DNA of 64,000 nt from an uncultured Lachnospiraceae bacterium. Its GTDB lineage: Bacteria > Bacillota > Clostridia > Lachnospirales > Anaerotignaceae. The translations under genes and the position numbers were made by a program. How positions within the stretch are numbered: position 1 is the first letter of the stretch; each line of letters begins with the position of its first letter. Location: contig CALWSU010000004.1 of NCBI GenBank assembly GCA_944384295.1, positions 1 through 64,000 of the forward strand, in the 5' to 3' direction. Of the stretch, positions 45,303-54,631 are shown in pieces. The notes beneath the pieces are model-generated. The model searched no databases, was not told the origin of the DNA, and worked only from the letters and a program-made list of their open reading frames with translations.

Positions 45303-45542
45303 ATGTGGATTTATGAAAAAAAATTAGAATTTCCTATCAATATCAAAAAACCTGATGCGCGTCTTGCAAAAATCATGATTGAGCAATACGGCGGCAGTGA
45401 TGGCGAAATCGGTGCAGCTTTGCGCTACCTGAGCCAACGTTTTACTATGGTAACTCCTGAAGCTCGTGCAACCCTCAATGATATTGCAACAGAAGAATCG
45501 GTATGTTATGGTTATCAATCATGGTCATTGATGCGTCATTGA
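45303..45542 (+). pseudogene. cotJC: Truncated CotJC (manganese catalase-like coat protein)
   Basis: The first 66 residues match CotJC (MWIYEKKLEFPINIKKPD; AKIMIEQYGGSDGEIGAALR; ATLNDIATEE). After that the frame reads SVCYGYQSWSLMRH and stops. Normal CotJC is about 190 aa with a ferritin-like Mn-catalase fold, so most metal ligands are lost. The break falls near 45497, directly against the 3' end of convergent azlD (45543), suggesting a deletion or rearrangement. The ribosome-binding site (AAGGAG) and start are intact. Confidence 0.8.
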
Positions 45543-45875
45543 TTATGAAACAAATACCACCTGCACCAATACCATGTAACAAGCCGTACCACCTACAATA
45601 CTGACCAATGTTTTTCCTTTCCAAATATGCAGCAAAGCCACAACCGCCACGCTGATACATTGCGGTGCCCAGCCAGACAAACTAGAAAAGCTGGTCGATT
45701 TCAAACAATACACCACCAAAACCGCCATCACACAGGCAGGCAATACCTTGCCCAAATATTGCACAGGCTGCGGAACCTCTCTGCCTGCAAACAACAAAAA
45801 CGGCGCAATACGCAGGAAAAAAGTACATATTGTTGCAGTACATATAATCGCTAACGTTTGTCCATTGCTTAACAT
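45543..45875 (-). CDS. azlD: Branched-chain amino acid exporter small subunit AzlD
   Basis: 110-aa membrane protein with three to four helices (FLRIAPFLLF; VLPACVMAVLVVYCL). AzlD pairs with AzlC to export branched-chain amino acids. It overlaps azlC by 7 nt in ATGTTAA. Its stop is adjacent to the truncated cotJC. Confidence 0.88.
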   Translation of the reverse strand: MLSNGQTLAIICTATICTFFLRIAPFLLFAGREVPQPVQYLGKVLPACVMAVLVVYCLKSTSFSSLSGWAPQCISVAVVALLHIWKGKTLVSIVGGTACYMVLVQVVFVS

Positions 45876-46573
45876 GATTTTTCCTCCTCTGTTTCTTTCT
45901 GCAATACATATTTTTTACTGCCAAGCAATACTGCAATGCCTAATATCATAGCTGGCAGTATAAAACGGTCTGCACCAAATACCAAAAGACTCAATACACC
46001 ACAGACCAGACCCGCAATGGCTGGCAAATGACTTTTTGCGCCTTTCCATTGTTCTACAAATATCACTACAAACAATGCTGTCATGGCAAAGTCGATTCCT
46101 GTTGTATCAAATGGTATCAAGCCGCCTGCCAATGCACCCAACGCTGTACCAACCAACCAATAGATATGGTCTAACAAACTAATCCAAAACATAACTTGCT
46201 TGCCATCTTCTCCTTCCTGTGGCTGATAAGAACAGAGCAAGGAATATGTTTCATCTGTCAGAGAGTGTACCATATATAAATATTTTTTGCCCATGCTGCG
46301 AAATGTATCCATAAAAGACAAGCCATAAAACAGATGTCTGCTGTTGACCAAAAGTGTTGTCACCGCCACAGTCAACAAAGAAGCGCCGCCAGATAAAAAT
46401 TGCAGCAATACAAATTGCATAGACCCTGCGTACAATACCAGAGAAATCAGCAATGCCCAAAATACATTGTACCCCATTTCCTGCATCAGCAGTCCAAACG
46501 CAATCCCAATGGATAAATACCCCGCCATCACTGGCACAGATTTAACAAACGCAATCCGTAATACTTTTCTCAT
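45869..46573 (-). CDS. azlC: Branched-chain amino acid exporter large subunit AzlC
   Basis: 234-aa integral membrane protein. SVPVMAGYLSIGIAFGLLM and LVNSRHLFYGLSFMD are AzlC family motifs. GAAGGAATG precedes the ATG. It forms an operon with azlD. Confidence 0.9.
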   Translation of the reverse strand: MRKVLRIAFVKSVPVMAGYLSIGIAFGLLMQEMGYNVFWALLISLVLYAGSMQFVLLQFLSGGASLLTVAVTTLLVNSRHLFYGLSFMDTFRSMGKKYLYMVHSLTDETYSLLCSYQPQEGEDGKQVMFWISLLDHIYWLVGTALGALAGGLIPFDTTGIDFAMTALFVVIFVEQWKGAKSHLPAIAGLVCGVLSLLVFGADRFILPAMILGIAVLLGSKKYVLQKETEEEKSC

Positions 46574-46741
46574 ATTGCATTCCTTCTTTCCTTTTCTTTT
46601 GTATCACCCCTATACCAAAGCATAGGGCTTGCTTTTTTTGTCTGAATGGATAAAATAAAATTCAGAACAAGAGTGTTTTGTCCATGATAGGAACATTGTA
46701 TATTTCCTAAAACAAGAATATGATACCACAGGAGGTATTTT

Positions 46742-48001
46742 ATGGCAAAAGTATTTTTTACACAAAACCGCCAACGTTTGGCAGAACGTATGCCGCAAAA
46801 CAGCATTGCTGTTTTATTCGCGGGCAAAGCTCCCTGCAAACGCGGCGATGAATATTACCCTTTTTCTCCTGATAGAAATTTTTATTATCTGACAGGGATA
46901 GAAAGAGAAGATATGATTTTTGTACTTGCCAAATATGGCGCACAAACAGAAGAAATTTTATTCCTTCCACGCGATAACGGCGAAATGGCAAAATGGGTCG
47001 GCGCAAATATGACAGCAGAAGAAGCACAAGAAGTCAGCGGCATTTCAGATTTACGCCCTTTGGACGCATTTACAGAAGATTTTGCAGCACTGGTTTTCCG
47101 TCAAAATCTGACAACGCTTTGTTTAGATATGGAACATAGACAATGGGCAGATACACAAACACCAGCACTGCGTTTTGCCGCAGAATGTCGAGCAAACTAT
47201 CCAGCCATGCAGTTTTTAGACCTCTATCCTATATTCGGAGATTTGCGCTTAATCAAAACGCCTTTTGAATTGGAACGTATGCGCAAAGCAATGGAAATCA
47301 CACGCAAAGGCTTAGAAGCTATGATGCTGCATGCCCGTCCGAATATGTATGAATATGAAATGGAAGCTTATTTCGATTTCACATTAATGCAAAATGGTGT
47401 ACGGCATAAAGCATTTTCTACCATCGCTGCCGCTGGAGAACGCGCGACCATATTGCATTATTCCAAAAATGACGGCATCGCAAAAGATGGAGATTTGCTT
47501 TTGGTGGACTGCGGGGCGCAATATGAGTGGTACAATGGCGATATTACACGTACTTTCCCGGTCAATGGCAAATTTACACCACGTCAACGTATGGTATATG
47601 AAATTGTACTAGAAGGACAGCAAAAAGTCATAGATGCCATTCGTCCAGGTTTGCCCTTTTCTCGCTTGAACGAAATTCTAAAAGAACATTATTTGACCGC
47701 ATTACAGGAAATCGGTCTTGCGGAAACCATGGAGGACGTTACAAAATATTATTATCATGGTGTCAGCCACTATCTCGGAGCGGAAACACATGACATCGGG
47801 CGTTATATTTCCCGTGATTTACAGCCCGGTATGGTGCTGACGGTAGAACCTGGGCTATATATTCCGCAATGGGAAATCGGGATTCGTATTGAAGATGATG
47901 TACTTGTGACAGAAAATGGCTGTGAAGTCATGACAAAAGATATGATAAAAACAGTAGATGAAATCGAAGCATTTCTTGCGAAGGGACGTACAGAGGCATG
48001 A
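46742..48001 (+). CDS. Xaa-Pro aminopeptidase (aminopeptidase P)
   Basis: 419-aa metallopeptidase that removes N-terminal residues before proline. The N-terminal creatinase-like domain has YYLTGIEREDMIFVL. The pita-bread catalytic half has LLLVDCGAQYEWYNGDITRT with the metal Asp pair, HYLGAETHD and LTVEPGLYIPQ, then GIRIEDDVLV. AGGAGGT precedes ATG 46742. It overlaps the next gene by 4 nt, heading a three-gene operon. Confidence 0.93.
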   Translation: MAKVFFTQNRQRLAERMPQNSIAVLFAGKAPCKRGDEYYPFSPDRNFYYLTGIEREDMIFVLAKYGAQTEEILFLPRDNGEMAKWVGANMTAEEAQEVSGISDLRPLDAFTEDFAALVFRQNLTTLCLDMEHRQWADTQTPALRFAAECRANYPAMQFLDLYPIFGDLRLIKTPFELERMRKAMEITRKGLEAMMLHARPNMYEYEMEAYFDFTLMQNGVRHKAFSTIAAAGERATILHYSKNDGIAKDGDLLLVDCGAQYEWYNGDITRTFPVNGKFTPRQRMVYEIVLEGQQKVIDAIRPGLPFSRLNEILKEHYLTALQEIGLAETMEDVTKYYYHGVSHYLGAETHDIGRYISRDLQPGMVLTVEPGLYIPQWEIGIRIEDDVLVTENGCEVMTKDMIKTVDEIEAFLAKGRTEA

Positions 48002-48741
48002 CATTTTCGGAAGCGGATTTATACGAACCCATTCGCCAATTTTTAGAAAATGCAGGGTATCAGGTACAGGCAGAAGTAAAAAACTGTGATATTGCGGCAA
48101 AAAAAGAGGATACTTTATTGATTGTGGAACTCAAAAAAAGTTTTGGGCTAAAATTGGTTTATCAAGCAATCGAACGACAAACTTTGACCGAAGAAGTCTA
48201 TGTTGCCATACCGCGCCCTGAAAAAGGGCAAAAAGAAAAAAGCTGGCAAAATATGTTGCGGCTTTTGCGTCGGCTACATTTGGGGCTTTTGACCGTTGCA
48301 TTGGACAGCCCATTGCAAACCGTAGATGTGATTTTAACTCCGCAATCCAATGATGCACGCAAAAACAAAGCCAAAAGATGCGGCTTAGAAACCGAACTGC
48401 AAAACCGTCAAGTACAAGCCAATATTGGCGGTATCACACGAAAAAAAATCATTACAGCATATCGTGAAAAAGCATTGACACTTTGTTGTATTTTAGAGCA
48501 CTGCCCTTCCGCCAGCTATGCACAGTTGCGCAATTTGGGCTTAGAAGAAAAATATCTCACCATACTACGCAGCAATGTATACCATTGGTTCACACGCATA
48601 CAGCCTGGTGTTTATACATTATCAGAAGAAGGAAAAGCCGCACTTTTACTGCCGGAATATCAAACCGTCATTCGATATTATCAGAAACAATATCAAAATT
48701 GGTATATCACTACAGAAGGAGAAACACATGGAAACGAATAA
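47998..48741 (+). CDS. DUF2161 (PD-(D/E)XK-like) protein
   Basis: 247-aa protein. The N-terminal half has a PD-(D/E)XK-like core (VKNCDIAAKKEDTLLIVELK). A winged-helix-like C-terminal half (YHWFTRIQPGVYTLSEEGK) follows. The family is annotated as a putative phosphodiesterase or nuclease with unknown role. It overlaps the aminopeptidase by 4 nt and alaX by 14 nt, indicating coupled translation. Confidence 0.75.
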   Translation: MTFSEADLYEPIRQFLENAGYQVQAEVKNCDIAAKKEDTLLIVELKKSFGLKLVYQAIERQTLTEEVYVAIPRPEKGQKEKSWQNMLRLLRRLHLGLLTVALDSPLQTVDVILTPQSNDARKNKAKRCGLETELQNRQVQANIGGITRKKIITAYREKALTLCCILEHCPSASYAQLRNLGLEEKYLTILRSNVYHWFTRIQPGVYTLSEEGKAALLLPEYQTVIRYYQKQYQNWYITTEGETHGNE

Positions 48742-49891
48742 AGCATATTATGATAACGCATATACAACCAGCTTTACCGCACAAGTCATTTCTTGTGAAG
48801 CACAAGGCAAGGCATATCATATTGTATTAGACAAAACTTTCTTTTATCCAGAAGGCGGTGGACAGCCTGCGGATATTGGTACATTAGGGGACGCAAACGT
48901 AACCGATGTACGAGATAAAAATGGTGTCGTTATCCACATCACAGACAAACCCTGTACCGTTGGCGAAACAGTCACAGGTGTCATAGACTGGAAACACCGT
49001 TTTGATTTGATGCAAAATCATTCTGGAGAACATATTTTATCTGGTTTAATCTGCGCAGCCTATGGCTGTGATAATGTAGGGTTTCATATGGGACGCGATG
49101 CCATACTGATTGATTTTAACACCAAAATCCCAGAAGAAGATTTGCCTGTTTTGGAACAAAAAGCTAACGAGGCAATTTGGAAAAACATTGCTTCTGTCGT
49201 CAGTTATCCTACCCCAGAAGCATTGGAACAATTGGAATACCGCAGCAAAAAAGCATTATCTGGCAAAGTACGTATCATGGAAATGCCTGGATATGACCGT
49301 TGTGCTTGTTGTGGGACACATGTTTCACATACTGGTGAAATCGGCATGATTAAAATTTTATCAGCACAAAATTACAAAGGCGGCACACGTTTAGAGATTG
49401 TATGTGGTATGCGTGCTTTGGCGGATTATGCAGAAAAAACGACACAAGCTGCTGCTATTTCAGAACTGCTTTCTGTGCCAACTGGCAAAATCGCACAAGC
49501 TACGACTGCATTGCTTGCGGAACGCGATGCCTTGAAACAAACCATCAGCCGTATGAAATGGGAAAAGATGCACGCACTTGCCGCGCAAATTTCCAGCACC
49601 GAAAAAACCTGTTTTTTTGTAGAGGATTTTGATTCCAAAGATATGGTACATTTTGCAGATTTGATACTAGATAAAACAAATGGGACAACCGCTGTCTTTT
49701 CTCCTGCTGGCAATGGCTTTGCTTTTGTATTGATGAGCCGTACCGAAGATATGCGTCCTTTGGCAAATCGCATGCGGGAACAGCTCGGCAGCAAAGGCGG
49801 CGGAAAACCCGAAAGCGTACAAGGCAGAACAGAAGCCAAACAAGATACCATATCCACATTTTTACAAACAGAAGGATTTTCCATACAATAA
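48728..49891 (+). CDS. Alanyl-tRNA editing protein (AlaX-like) with DHHA1 domain
   Basis: 387-aa editing hydrolase that removes mischarged amino acids from tRNA(Ala). Zinc ligands are in QNHSGEHILSG and CACCGTHVSHTGEIG. FFYPEGGGQPADIG is a conserved editing-domain motif, and a DHHA1-like C-terminus ends in GSKGGGKPESVQG. ATG 48728 follows AGAAGGAG inside the previous gene. Confidence 0.92.
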   Translation: METNKAYYDNAYTTSFTAQVISCEAQGKAYHIVLDKTFFYPEGGGQPADIGTLGDANVTDVRDKNGVVIHITDKPCTVGETVTGVIDWKHRFDLMQNHSGEHILSGLICAAYGCDNVGFHMGRDAILIDFNTKIPEEDLPVLEQKANEAIWKNIASVVSYPTPEALEQLEYRSKKALSGKVRIMEMPGYDRCACCGTHVSHTGEIGMIKILSAQNYKGGTRLEIVCGMRALADYAEKTTQAAAISELLSVPTGKIAQATTALLAERDALKQTISRMKWEKMHALAAQISSTEKTCFFVEDFDSKDMVHFADLILDKTNGTTAVFSPAGNGFAFVLMSRTEDMRPLANRMREQLGSKGGGKPESVQGRTEAKQDTISTFLQTEGFSIQ

Positions 49892-49902
49892 AAAATACTT
49901 TG

Positions 49903-49937
49903 ACCGTTTCTGACAGTGTCACAGAAACGGTTTTTTT
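49903..49937 (+). terminator. Terminator of the aminopeptidase operon
   Basis: CCGTTTCTG and CAGAAACGG form a 9-bp perfect stem with a 9-nt loop and T7 tail. Confidence 0.9.
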
Positions 49938-49968
49938 ATTTACCAATTCTCATATTTTCAAAAATCCA

Positions 49969-49996
49969 TTGACGTAGTTATGAAAACTATTATAAT
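49969..49996 (+). promoter_or_regulatory. Sigma-A promoter of degV gene
   Basis: TTGACG and TATAAT are separated by 16 bp, 47 bp before ATG 50043, which has AGGAGG. Confidence 0.7.
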
Positions 49997-50042
49997 TAGA
50001 AATAAGAACAAGTCTACTTGGATACGAAAATAGGAGGATACT

Positions 50043-50873
50043 ATGGTACGCATACTCACAGACAGCACGTGTGATTTGACAAAAGACAGAATGGACGCTC
50101 TTGGTATACTTTGTGTACCACTTACCGTACAAATTGGTGCACAAACATATACAGATGGTGTCACATTATCTAACCATGCATTTTATGAAAAATTACGTAC
50201 AGAAAAAGATTTTCCAAAAACAGCACAACCTTCTCCACAAGCATTTTTGGATATATTTTCCATGCATGCCGCACAAGGAGAGGAAATTGTATGTTTGCTG
50301 ATTTCTTCCGAATTAAGTGGTACCGTACAATCAGCGCGTATTGCGGCTTCTGAATTAGAAGATGCCAAAATCTATATATTAGATTCTCGTACTGCTTGTT
50401 TATCTTTAGGGCTTTTAGTTGAAATAGCGGCAAAATGGGCACATGAAGGGCTTTCTGGTGCGGCGATTTATGAAAAATTAGAATCTTTGACCGAGCGTAT
50501 CCGCATTATTGCCGCTGTAGAAACTTTGGAATATCTCAAAAAAGGTGGTCGACTTTCCGCAGCTGCTGCCACCATTGGCACAATGCTAAATCTACACCCT
50601 ATTGTCGGAATTTTAGATGGTAAGGTGGTATCTTTTACAAAAGTACGTGGCAAAAAGAAAATGCTGGAAACTTTATATAAACAAGCGCAAGCAGATGGGA
50701 TCGATACCACATACCCTATTTTATTAGGACATGGCGATGCAAAAGCAAATTATGAAGCATTATGTGCACTGTTTGCATCAGTAGACACAGAAAAACGATA
50801 TGGCGAAATCGGCTCTGTCATTGGCGCACACGCTGGACCAGGTGTCACAGCAGTGGCATATATCAAAAAATAA
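50043..50873 (+). CDS. DegV-family fatty-acid-binding protein
   Basis: 276-aa DegV-type protein (FakB-like) that carries fatty acids to the FakA kinase. MVRILTDSTCDL is the signature. ISSELSGTVQSARIAA lies in the binding cleft, and TLEYLKKGGRLSAAA follows. The end (GSVIGAHAGPGVTAVAYI) is typical. It is monocistronic. Confidence 0.92.
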   Translation: MVRILTDSTCDLTKDRMDALGILCVPLTVQIGAQTYTDGVTLSNHAFYEKLRTEKDFPKTAQPSPQAFLDIFSMHAAQGEEIVCLLISSELSGTVQSARIAASELEDAKIYILDSRTACLSLGLLVEIAAKWAHEGLSGAAIYEKLESLTERIRIIAAVETLEYLKKGGRLSAAAATIGTMLNLHPIVGILDGKVVSFTKVRGKKKMLETLYKQAQADGIDTTYPILLGHGDAKANYEALCALFASVDTEKRYGEIGSVIGAHAGPGVTAVAYIKK

Positions 50874-50974
50874 TACATTTTCTTTGATTTTCTACGATAT
50901 TTTTCCATAAAAAAGCAAGATTTTTTCTGCCAATCGGTGTATGATAAAAGAAAAAGGGAAAGGCGTGATATTCT

Positions 50975-51916
50975 ATGATGATTCGTACAGAGTTTACATT
51001 TCCTTCCGCGCTTTCTGGCAGGGAAATTACGGCATATAGTTGGAGCAGCGGCGGCAAATGTCGCGGCGTTGTACAATTGGTACATGGTATGCAGGAACAC
51101 ATGCGCCGCTATGACGATTTTGCAGTTTTTCTTGCATCACATGGCTTTGTGGTATATGGCAGTGACCATTTAGGGCATGGAAAATCCATTCGCAAGGAAA
51201 GCGACTATGGTTATTTCGGACCTTCAGAAGGTTGGCGCAATTTGGTTACTGACCAATATACTTTGATGCAAACTGCCAAAAAAGAACATCCCCATGTTCC
51301 TTTTATTTTAATCGGGCATAGTATGGGTTCTTTTATCGCGCGTGAAATGGCGGCAGAATATGGGCAGCAATTGGATATGGCAATTTTTTTAGGTACCAGT
51401 GATGGTGACCGTTTGTTAAAAATTGCAAAACGCTGGGCGGACTATGGCAGTACACGACATGGCATCAAAACACCAGCTTCTATGTTAGGTTCTGCTGCCT
51501 TTGCAAGTTTTCAACGCAAAATCAAACACCCACGCACACATCATGACTGGCTTTCCACATTGCCTGAAGTGGTAGATGCTTTTATATTAGATACAGAATG
51601 CGGCAGAGATTTTACGTATGGCGGTTTTCAAGATTTATTCACACTGTTAGCACGTGTCAGTGCAAAAGAATGGGCATATCGACTGCCCAAAAAATTACCA
51701 ATGCTTTTGGTTTCTGGGAAAGAAGACCCTGTCGGTGCATATGGCAAAGGGATTCGACATCTCGCAAACCGTCTCATGCGTGCTGATTGCTGTTGTATTT
51801 CGGTCAAATTATATGCCAATATGCGCCATTGCGTACTGCATGAAGCGCGTCAAGAGCAAGTATATGATGATATTCTAAAATGGATTTTGCGCTATTTGCC
51901 AAAATCTATCTCATAA
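50975..51916 (+). CDS. Alpha/beta hydrolase, monoacylglycerol lipase-like
   Basis: 313-aa hydrolase. VVQLVHGMQEHMRRYDDF carries the oxyanion region and FILIGHSMGSFIAREMA the nucleophile Ser. LLVSGKEDPVGAYGKG and the C-terminal His (MRHCVLHEA) complete a catalytic triad. There is no signal peptide. It probably acts on mono- or lysophospholipids (inference). Confidence 0.88.
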   Translation: MMIRTEFTFPSALSGREITAYSWSSGGKCRGVVQLVHGMQEHMRRYDDFAVFLASHGFVVYGSDHLGHGKSIRKESDYGYFGPSEGWRNLVTDQYTLMQTAKKEHPHVPFILIGHSMGSFIAREMAAEYGQQLDMAIFLGTSDGDRLLKIAKRWADYGSTRHGIKTPASMLGSAAFASFQRKIKHPRTHHDWLSTLPEVVDAFILDTECGRDFTYGGFQDLFTLLARVSAKEWAYRLPKKLPMLLVSGKEDPVGAYGKGIRHLANRLMRADCCCISVKLYANMRHCVLHEARQEQVYDDILKWILRYLPKSIS

Positions 51917-51919
51917 AAA

Positions 51920-51959
51920 AACAGGTGTCTGTGCAAACGCACTTGACACCTGTTTTTTT
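51920..51959 (+). terminator. Terminator, overlapping the cadC promoter -35
   Basis: AACAGGTGTC and GACACCTGTT with a 15-nt loop and T7 tail follow the hydrolase gene. TTGACA at 51943-51948 lies in its right arm. Confidence 0.88.
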
Positions 51960-51971
51960 ATATGTTATCAT
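51943..51971 (+). promoter_or_regulatory. Promoter of arsR/cadC
   Basis: TTGACA (51943-51948) and TATCAT (51966-51971) are 17 bp apart. The -10 element overlaps the operator-like palindrome at 51970-51989. Confidence 0.65.
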
Positions 51972-51989
51972 ATGAGCAAACATTCATAT
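51970..51989 (+). promoter_or_regulatory. ArsR/CadC operator-like palindrome
   Basis: ATATGAGCAAACATTCATAT is an imperfect dyad with ATATGA/TCATAT arms, the type bound by ArsR/SmtB metal sensors. It sits just upstream of the regulator gene. Confidence 0.65.
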
Positions 51990-52006
51990 ATGAGAGGAAG
52001 AATGCC

Positions 52007-52351
52007 ATGACACAACATGATGAAGCACATTCTGAATGCCGTGCATTGTTTGATGATTTTGTGAATGACTTGGCGGAATTTTTCAAGGTATTTGGCGATG
52101 CCACCCGTATCCGCATCTTACGCCTTTTATTACAAAAAGAAAGAAGTGTAGGAGAATTGGCGGAAGCGTTGGATATGACACAATCAGCAGTATCTCACCA
52201 ATTACGCACCCTGCGTCAAAATGACCTTGTCAAATATCGCAAAGAGGGAAAAACCGTTTATTATTCTTTAGATGATGCACATGTACGCACTGTATTACAA
52301 CAAGGTACCACACATATTTGTCATAAGCGCGGATATGCCGAAGAAGAATAA
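52007..52351 (+). CDS. ArsR/SmtB-family metal-responsive repressor (CadC-like)
   Basis: 114-aa winged-helix repressor. FFKVFGDATRIRILRLLL, then GELAEALDMTQSAVSHQLRT, is the ArsR DNA-binding domain. Candidate metal ligands are Cys/His near the N-terminus (HDEAHSECR) and at the C-terminus (HICHKRG). It precedes a metal P-type ATPase by 97 bp, so it probably represses that pump until Zn, Cd or Pb binds. Confidence 0.9.
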   Translation: MTQHDEAHSECRALFDDFVNDLAEFFKVFGDATRIRILRLLLQKERSVGELAEALDMTQSAVSHQLRTLRQNDLVKYRKEGKTVYYSLDDAHVRTVLQQGTTHICHKRGYAEEE

Positions 52352-52405
52352 ACGGAATCTTCTTCCTATTTATCTGCAAGGAAATTGGCTTTTTTTGCTC
52401 TATAT

Positions 52406-52421
52406 ATGAATAGATACTCAT
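52406..52421 (+). promoter_or_regulatory. Second operator-like palindrome upstream of cadA
   Basis: ATGAATAGATACTCAT resembles the dyad at 51970-51989 (ATGA...TCAT arms) and lies between the regulator and the ATPase gene. Confidence 0.45.
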
Positions 52422-52448
52422 GTAATCAATTATAAAGAGGTGTTTTCT

Positions 52449-54590
52449 ATGCAAGAGATGACCATATCGCTCAAAGGTTTGACTTGTGCCAACTGTGCGG
52501 GCAAAATTGAACATGGTGTTGCTGCTCTGCCCCAAACACAAGAGGTACAAATCAATTTACTCAAACAAGAAATGCAACTTTTGCTGCATGATGACGCAAA
52601 TCCCAAAGAGGTATTTTCCGCTGTAGAAAAAACAGTACATCGGTATGAATCCCATGTAGCGGTATCCCTCTTAGAAAAAGGTACCACAGAAGCACAACAT
52701 GAACAGAGTTGTGCTTGCGACTGCTGTGGTACACATACACATCATCACGCACACAGTCATACACATAGTCATACAAATATCAATCAAATTCAATTTGCAC
52801 GTTTTGGCATTGGTCTTATTTTGTTTTTCATAGCAAATATATGGAGTGGCACTGGCAGCCTGATTTGTTTCTTGGTGTCTTATCTTTTGTTTGGCTATGA
52901 TGTGGTTTTGGCAGCTTTACGCAATATCGCCAAAGGGCAAGTATTCGATGAACAATTTTTGATGTCACTTTCCACCATAGGCGCTATGTGTCTGGGTGAA
53001 ATGTCCGAAGCTGTATTCGTTATGTTATTTTATCAAGTAGGCGAAACATTCCAAGAATATGCCTTACAGCGTTCTCGTCGTTCCATCAATGCATTGCTGC
53101 AAATGCGTCCTGATACAGCGCATATTGTCACAGAAGACGGGATTCATACGGTTGCACCACAAGAGGTGGCTGTGGGTGACACAATACAAGTCAAAGCCGG
53201 AGAACGGATTCCATTAGATGGTATTGTATCGCAAGGCTGGGCAATGTTAGATACCGCCGCATTGACTGGAGAATCTCTCCCCCGTCGTGTAGAAGTCGGC
53301 AATGAAGTATACAGCGGCTGTATCAATACAGATGGCTTGCTGCAAATTCAAGTCACAAAACCATTTTCCGCCTCTACTGTCATGAAAATTATGGAATTGG
53401 TAGAACATGCCGCAGGCAATAAATCTAAAACGGAAAAATTTATTACACGTTTTGCGCGTATTTATACGCCACTTGTGGTTGGTTTGGCAGTATTATTAGC
53501 AGTTGTACCACCCCTACTGGGTTTTGGCACATGGTCTATGTGGATTGGGCGCGCATTGATTTTTTTGGTTGTGTCTTGTCCTTGCGCTTTGGTACTTTCT
53601 GTGCCATTGACCTATTTTTCTGGCATTGGTGCCGCTTCCAAAAATGGTATTTTAATCAAAGGTGGCAACGACCTGGATACGCTTTGTCACACCAATTGCA
53701 TGGTATTTGACAAAACTGGTACATTGACAAAAGGCAAATTTTCTTTGACACAAATTTTGGCACAAAATACGGACCTTGTTTTAGAATATGCCGCAGCAGC
53801 AGAACATGCTTCTACACACCCGATTGCAAAAGCCATTTTTGCCGCCTATGGCAAAGAAATAGATTCTTCTGCCATTACGGATTATACCGAAAAAGGCGGT
53901 TATGGTATTACATGTCGCTATCAAGGGCATATGCTTGCTTGTGGCAATGCGCGTTTACTACAGGAAATGGAAATCACATTCCCACACTATACTGGAAACG
54001 GTTCTGTCGTCTATCTTGCAGTAGATGGCACCTATCAAGGTACACTTGTAATTGATGATACTTTGAAAGAAAACTGCGCTGATGCATTGGCAAAACTGCG
54101 CAAACAAGGCATCTCAAAAATGGTATTGCTGACAGGCGACCGACAAGAAACTGCTGGCGCAGTAGCAGCACAATTTTCTTTGGACGCCGTACATGCCCAA
54201 CTATTGCCATGGGATAAAGCCAGCAAATTAGAAGAAATATTGCAAGAAAATACAACAGGAAAAACCGCCTTTGTTGGAGATGGCATCAATGATGCGCCTG
54301 TATTGGCTGCCGCAGATGTAGGTATCGCTATGGGTGGAATTGGTGCAGATGCTGCGATAGAAGCCGCAGATGTTGTGTTAATGGAGGACGATTTGGAAAA
54401 ATTGTCTGTTGCATTACGCATCGCCAAAAACACAAGAAAACTTGTTTTACAAAATATTGTGTTTGCGTTAGGTGTCAAACTTGCCGTTTTGCTTTTGAGT
54501 GCCTTTGGTTTTGCAAGTATGTGGATGGCAGTCTTTGCCGATGTTGGTGTTGCGGTATTGGCTGTATGCAATGCAATGCGTAAAAAATAA
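52449..54590 (+). CDS. cadA: Heavy-metal P-type ATPase (Zn/Cd/Pb exporter type)
   Basis: 713-aa P1B-type pump. The N-terminal metal-binding domain has GLTCANCAGKIE. A His-rich linker (THTHHHAHSHTHSHTN) lies near residue 95-112. LVVSCPCALVLSVPLTYF is the metal-path CPC motif and CMVFDKTGTLTKG the phosphorylation site. FVGDGINDAPVLAAADVGIA is the hinge. CPC with the adjacent sensor fits Zn/Cd/Pb export. ATG 52449 follows AGAGGTG. Confidence 0.93.
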   Translation: MQEMTISLKGLTCANCAGKIEHGVAALPQTQEVQINLLKQEMQLLLHDDANPKEVFSAVEKTVHRYESHVAVSLLEKGTTEAQHEQSCACDCCGTHTHHHAHSHTHSHTNINQIQFARFGIGLILFFIANIWSGTGSLICFLVSYLLFGYDVVLAALRNIAKGQVFDEQFLMSLSTIGAMCLGEMSEAVFVMLFYQVGETFQEYALQRSRRSINALLQMRPDTAHIVTEDGIHTVAPQEVAVGDTIQVKAGERIPLDGIVSQGWAMLDTAALTGESLPRRVEVGNEVYSGCINTDGLLQIQVTKPFSASTVMKIMELVEHAAGNKSKTEKFITRFARIYTPLVVGLAVLLAVVPPLLGFGTWSMWIGRALIFLVVSCPCALVLSVPLTYFSGIGAASKNGILIKGGNDLDTLCHTNCMVFDKTGTLTKGKFSLTQILAQNTDLVLEYAAAAEHASTHPIAKAIFAAYGKEIDSSAITDYTEKGGYGITCRYQGHMLACGNARLLQEMEITFPHYTGNGSVVYLAVDGTYQGTLVIDDTLKENCADALAKLRKQGISKMVLLTGDRQETAGAVAAQFSLDAVHAQLLPWDKASKLEEILQENTTGKTAFVGDGINDAPVLAAADVGIAMGGIGADAAIEAADVVLMEDDLEKLSVALRIAKNTRKLVLQNIVFALGVKLAVLLLSAFGFASMWMAVFADVGVAVLAVCNAMRKK

Positions 54591-54598
54591 TTTGCAAC

Positions 54599-54631
54599 AA
54601 AGAAGCATGTGGAACAGTACATGCTTCTTTT
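54599..54631. terminator. Terminator hairpin, first copy
   Basis: AAAGAAGCATGT and ACATGCTTCTTT form a stem around GGAACAGT. It follows the cadA stop. A 32-of-33-nt identical copy lies at 54861-54893 on the other side of the repeat element. Confidence 0.85.
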
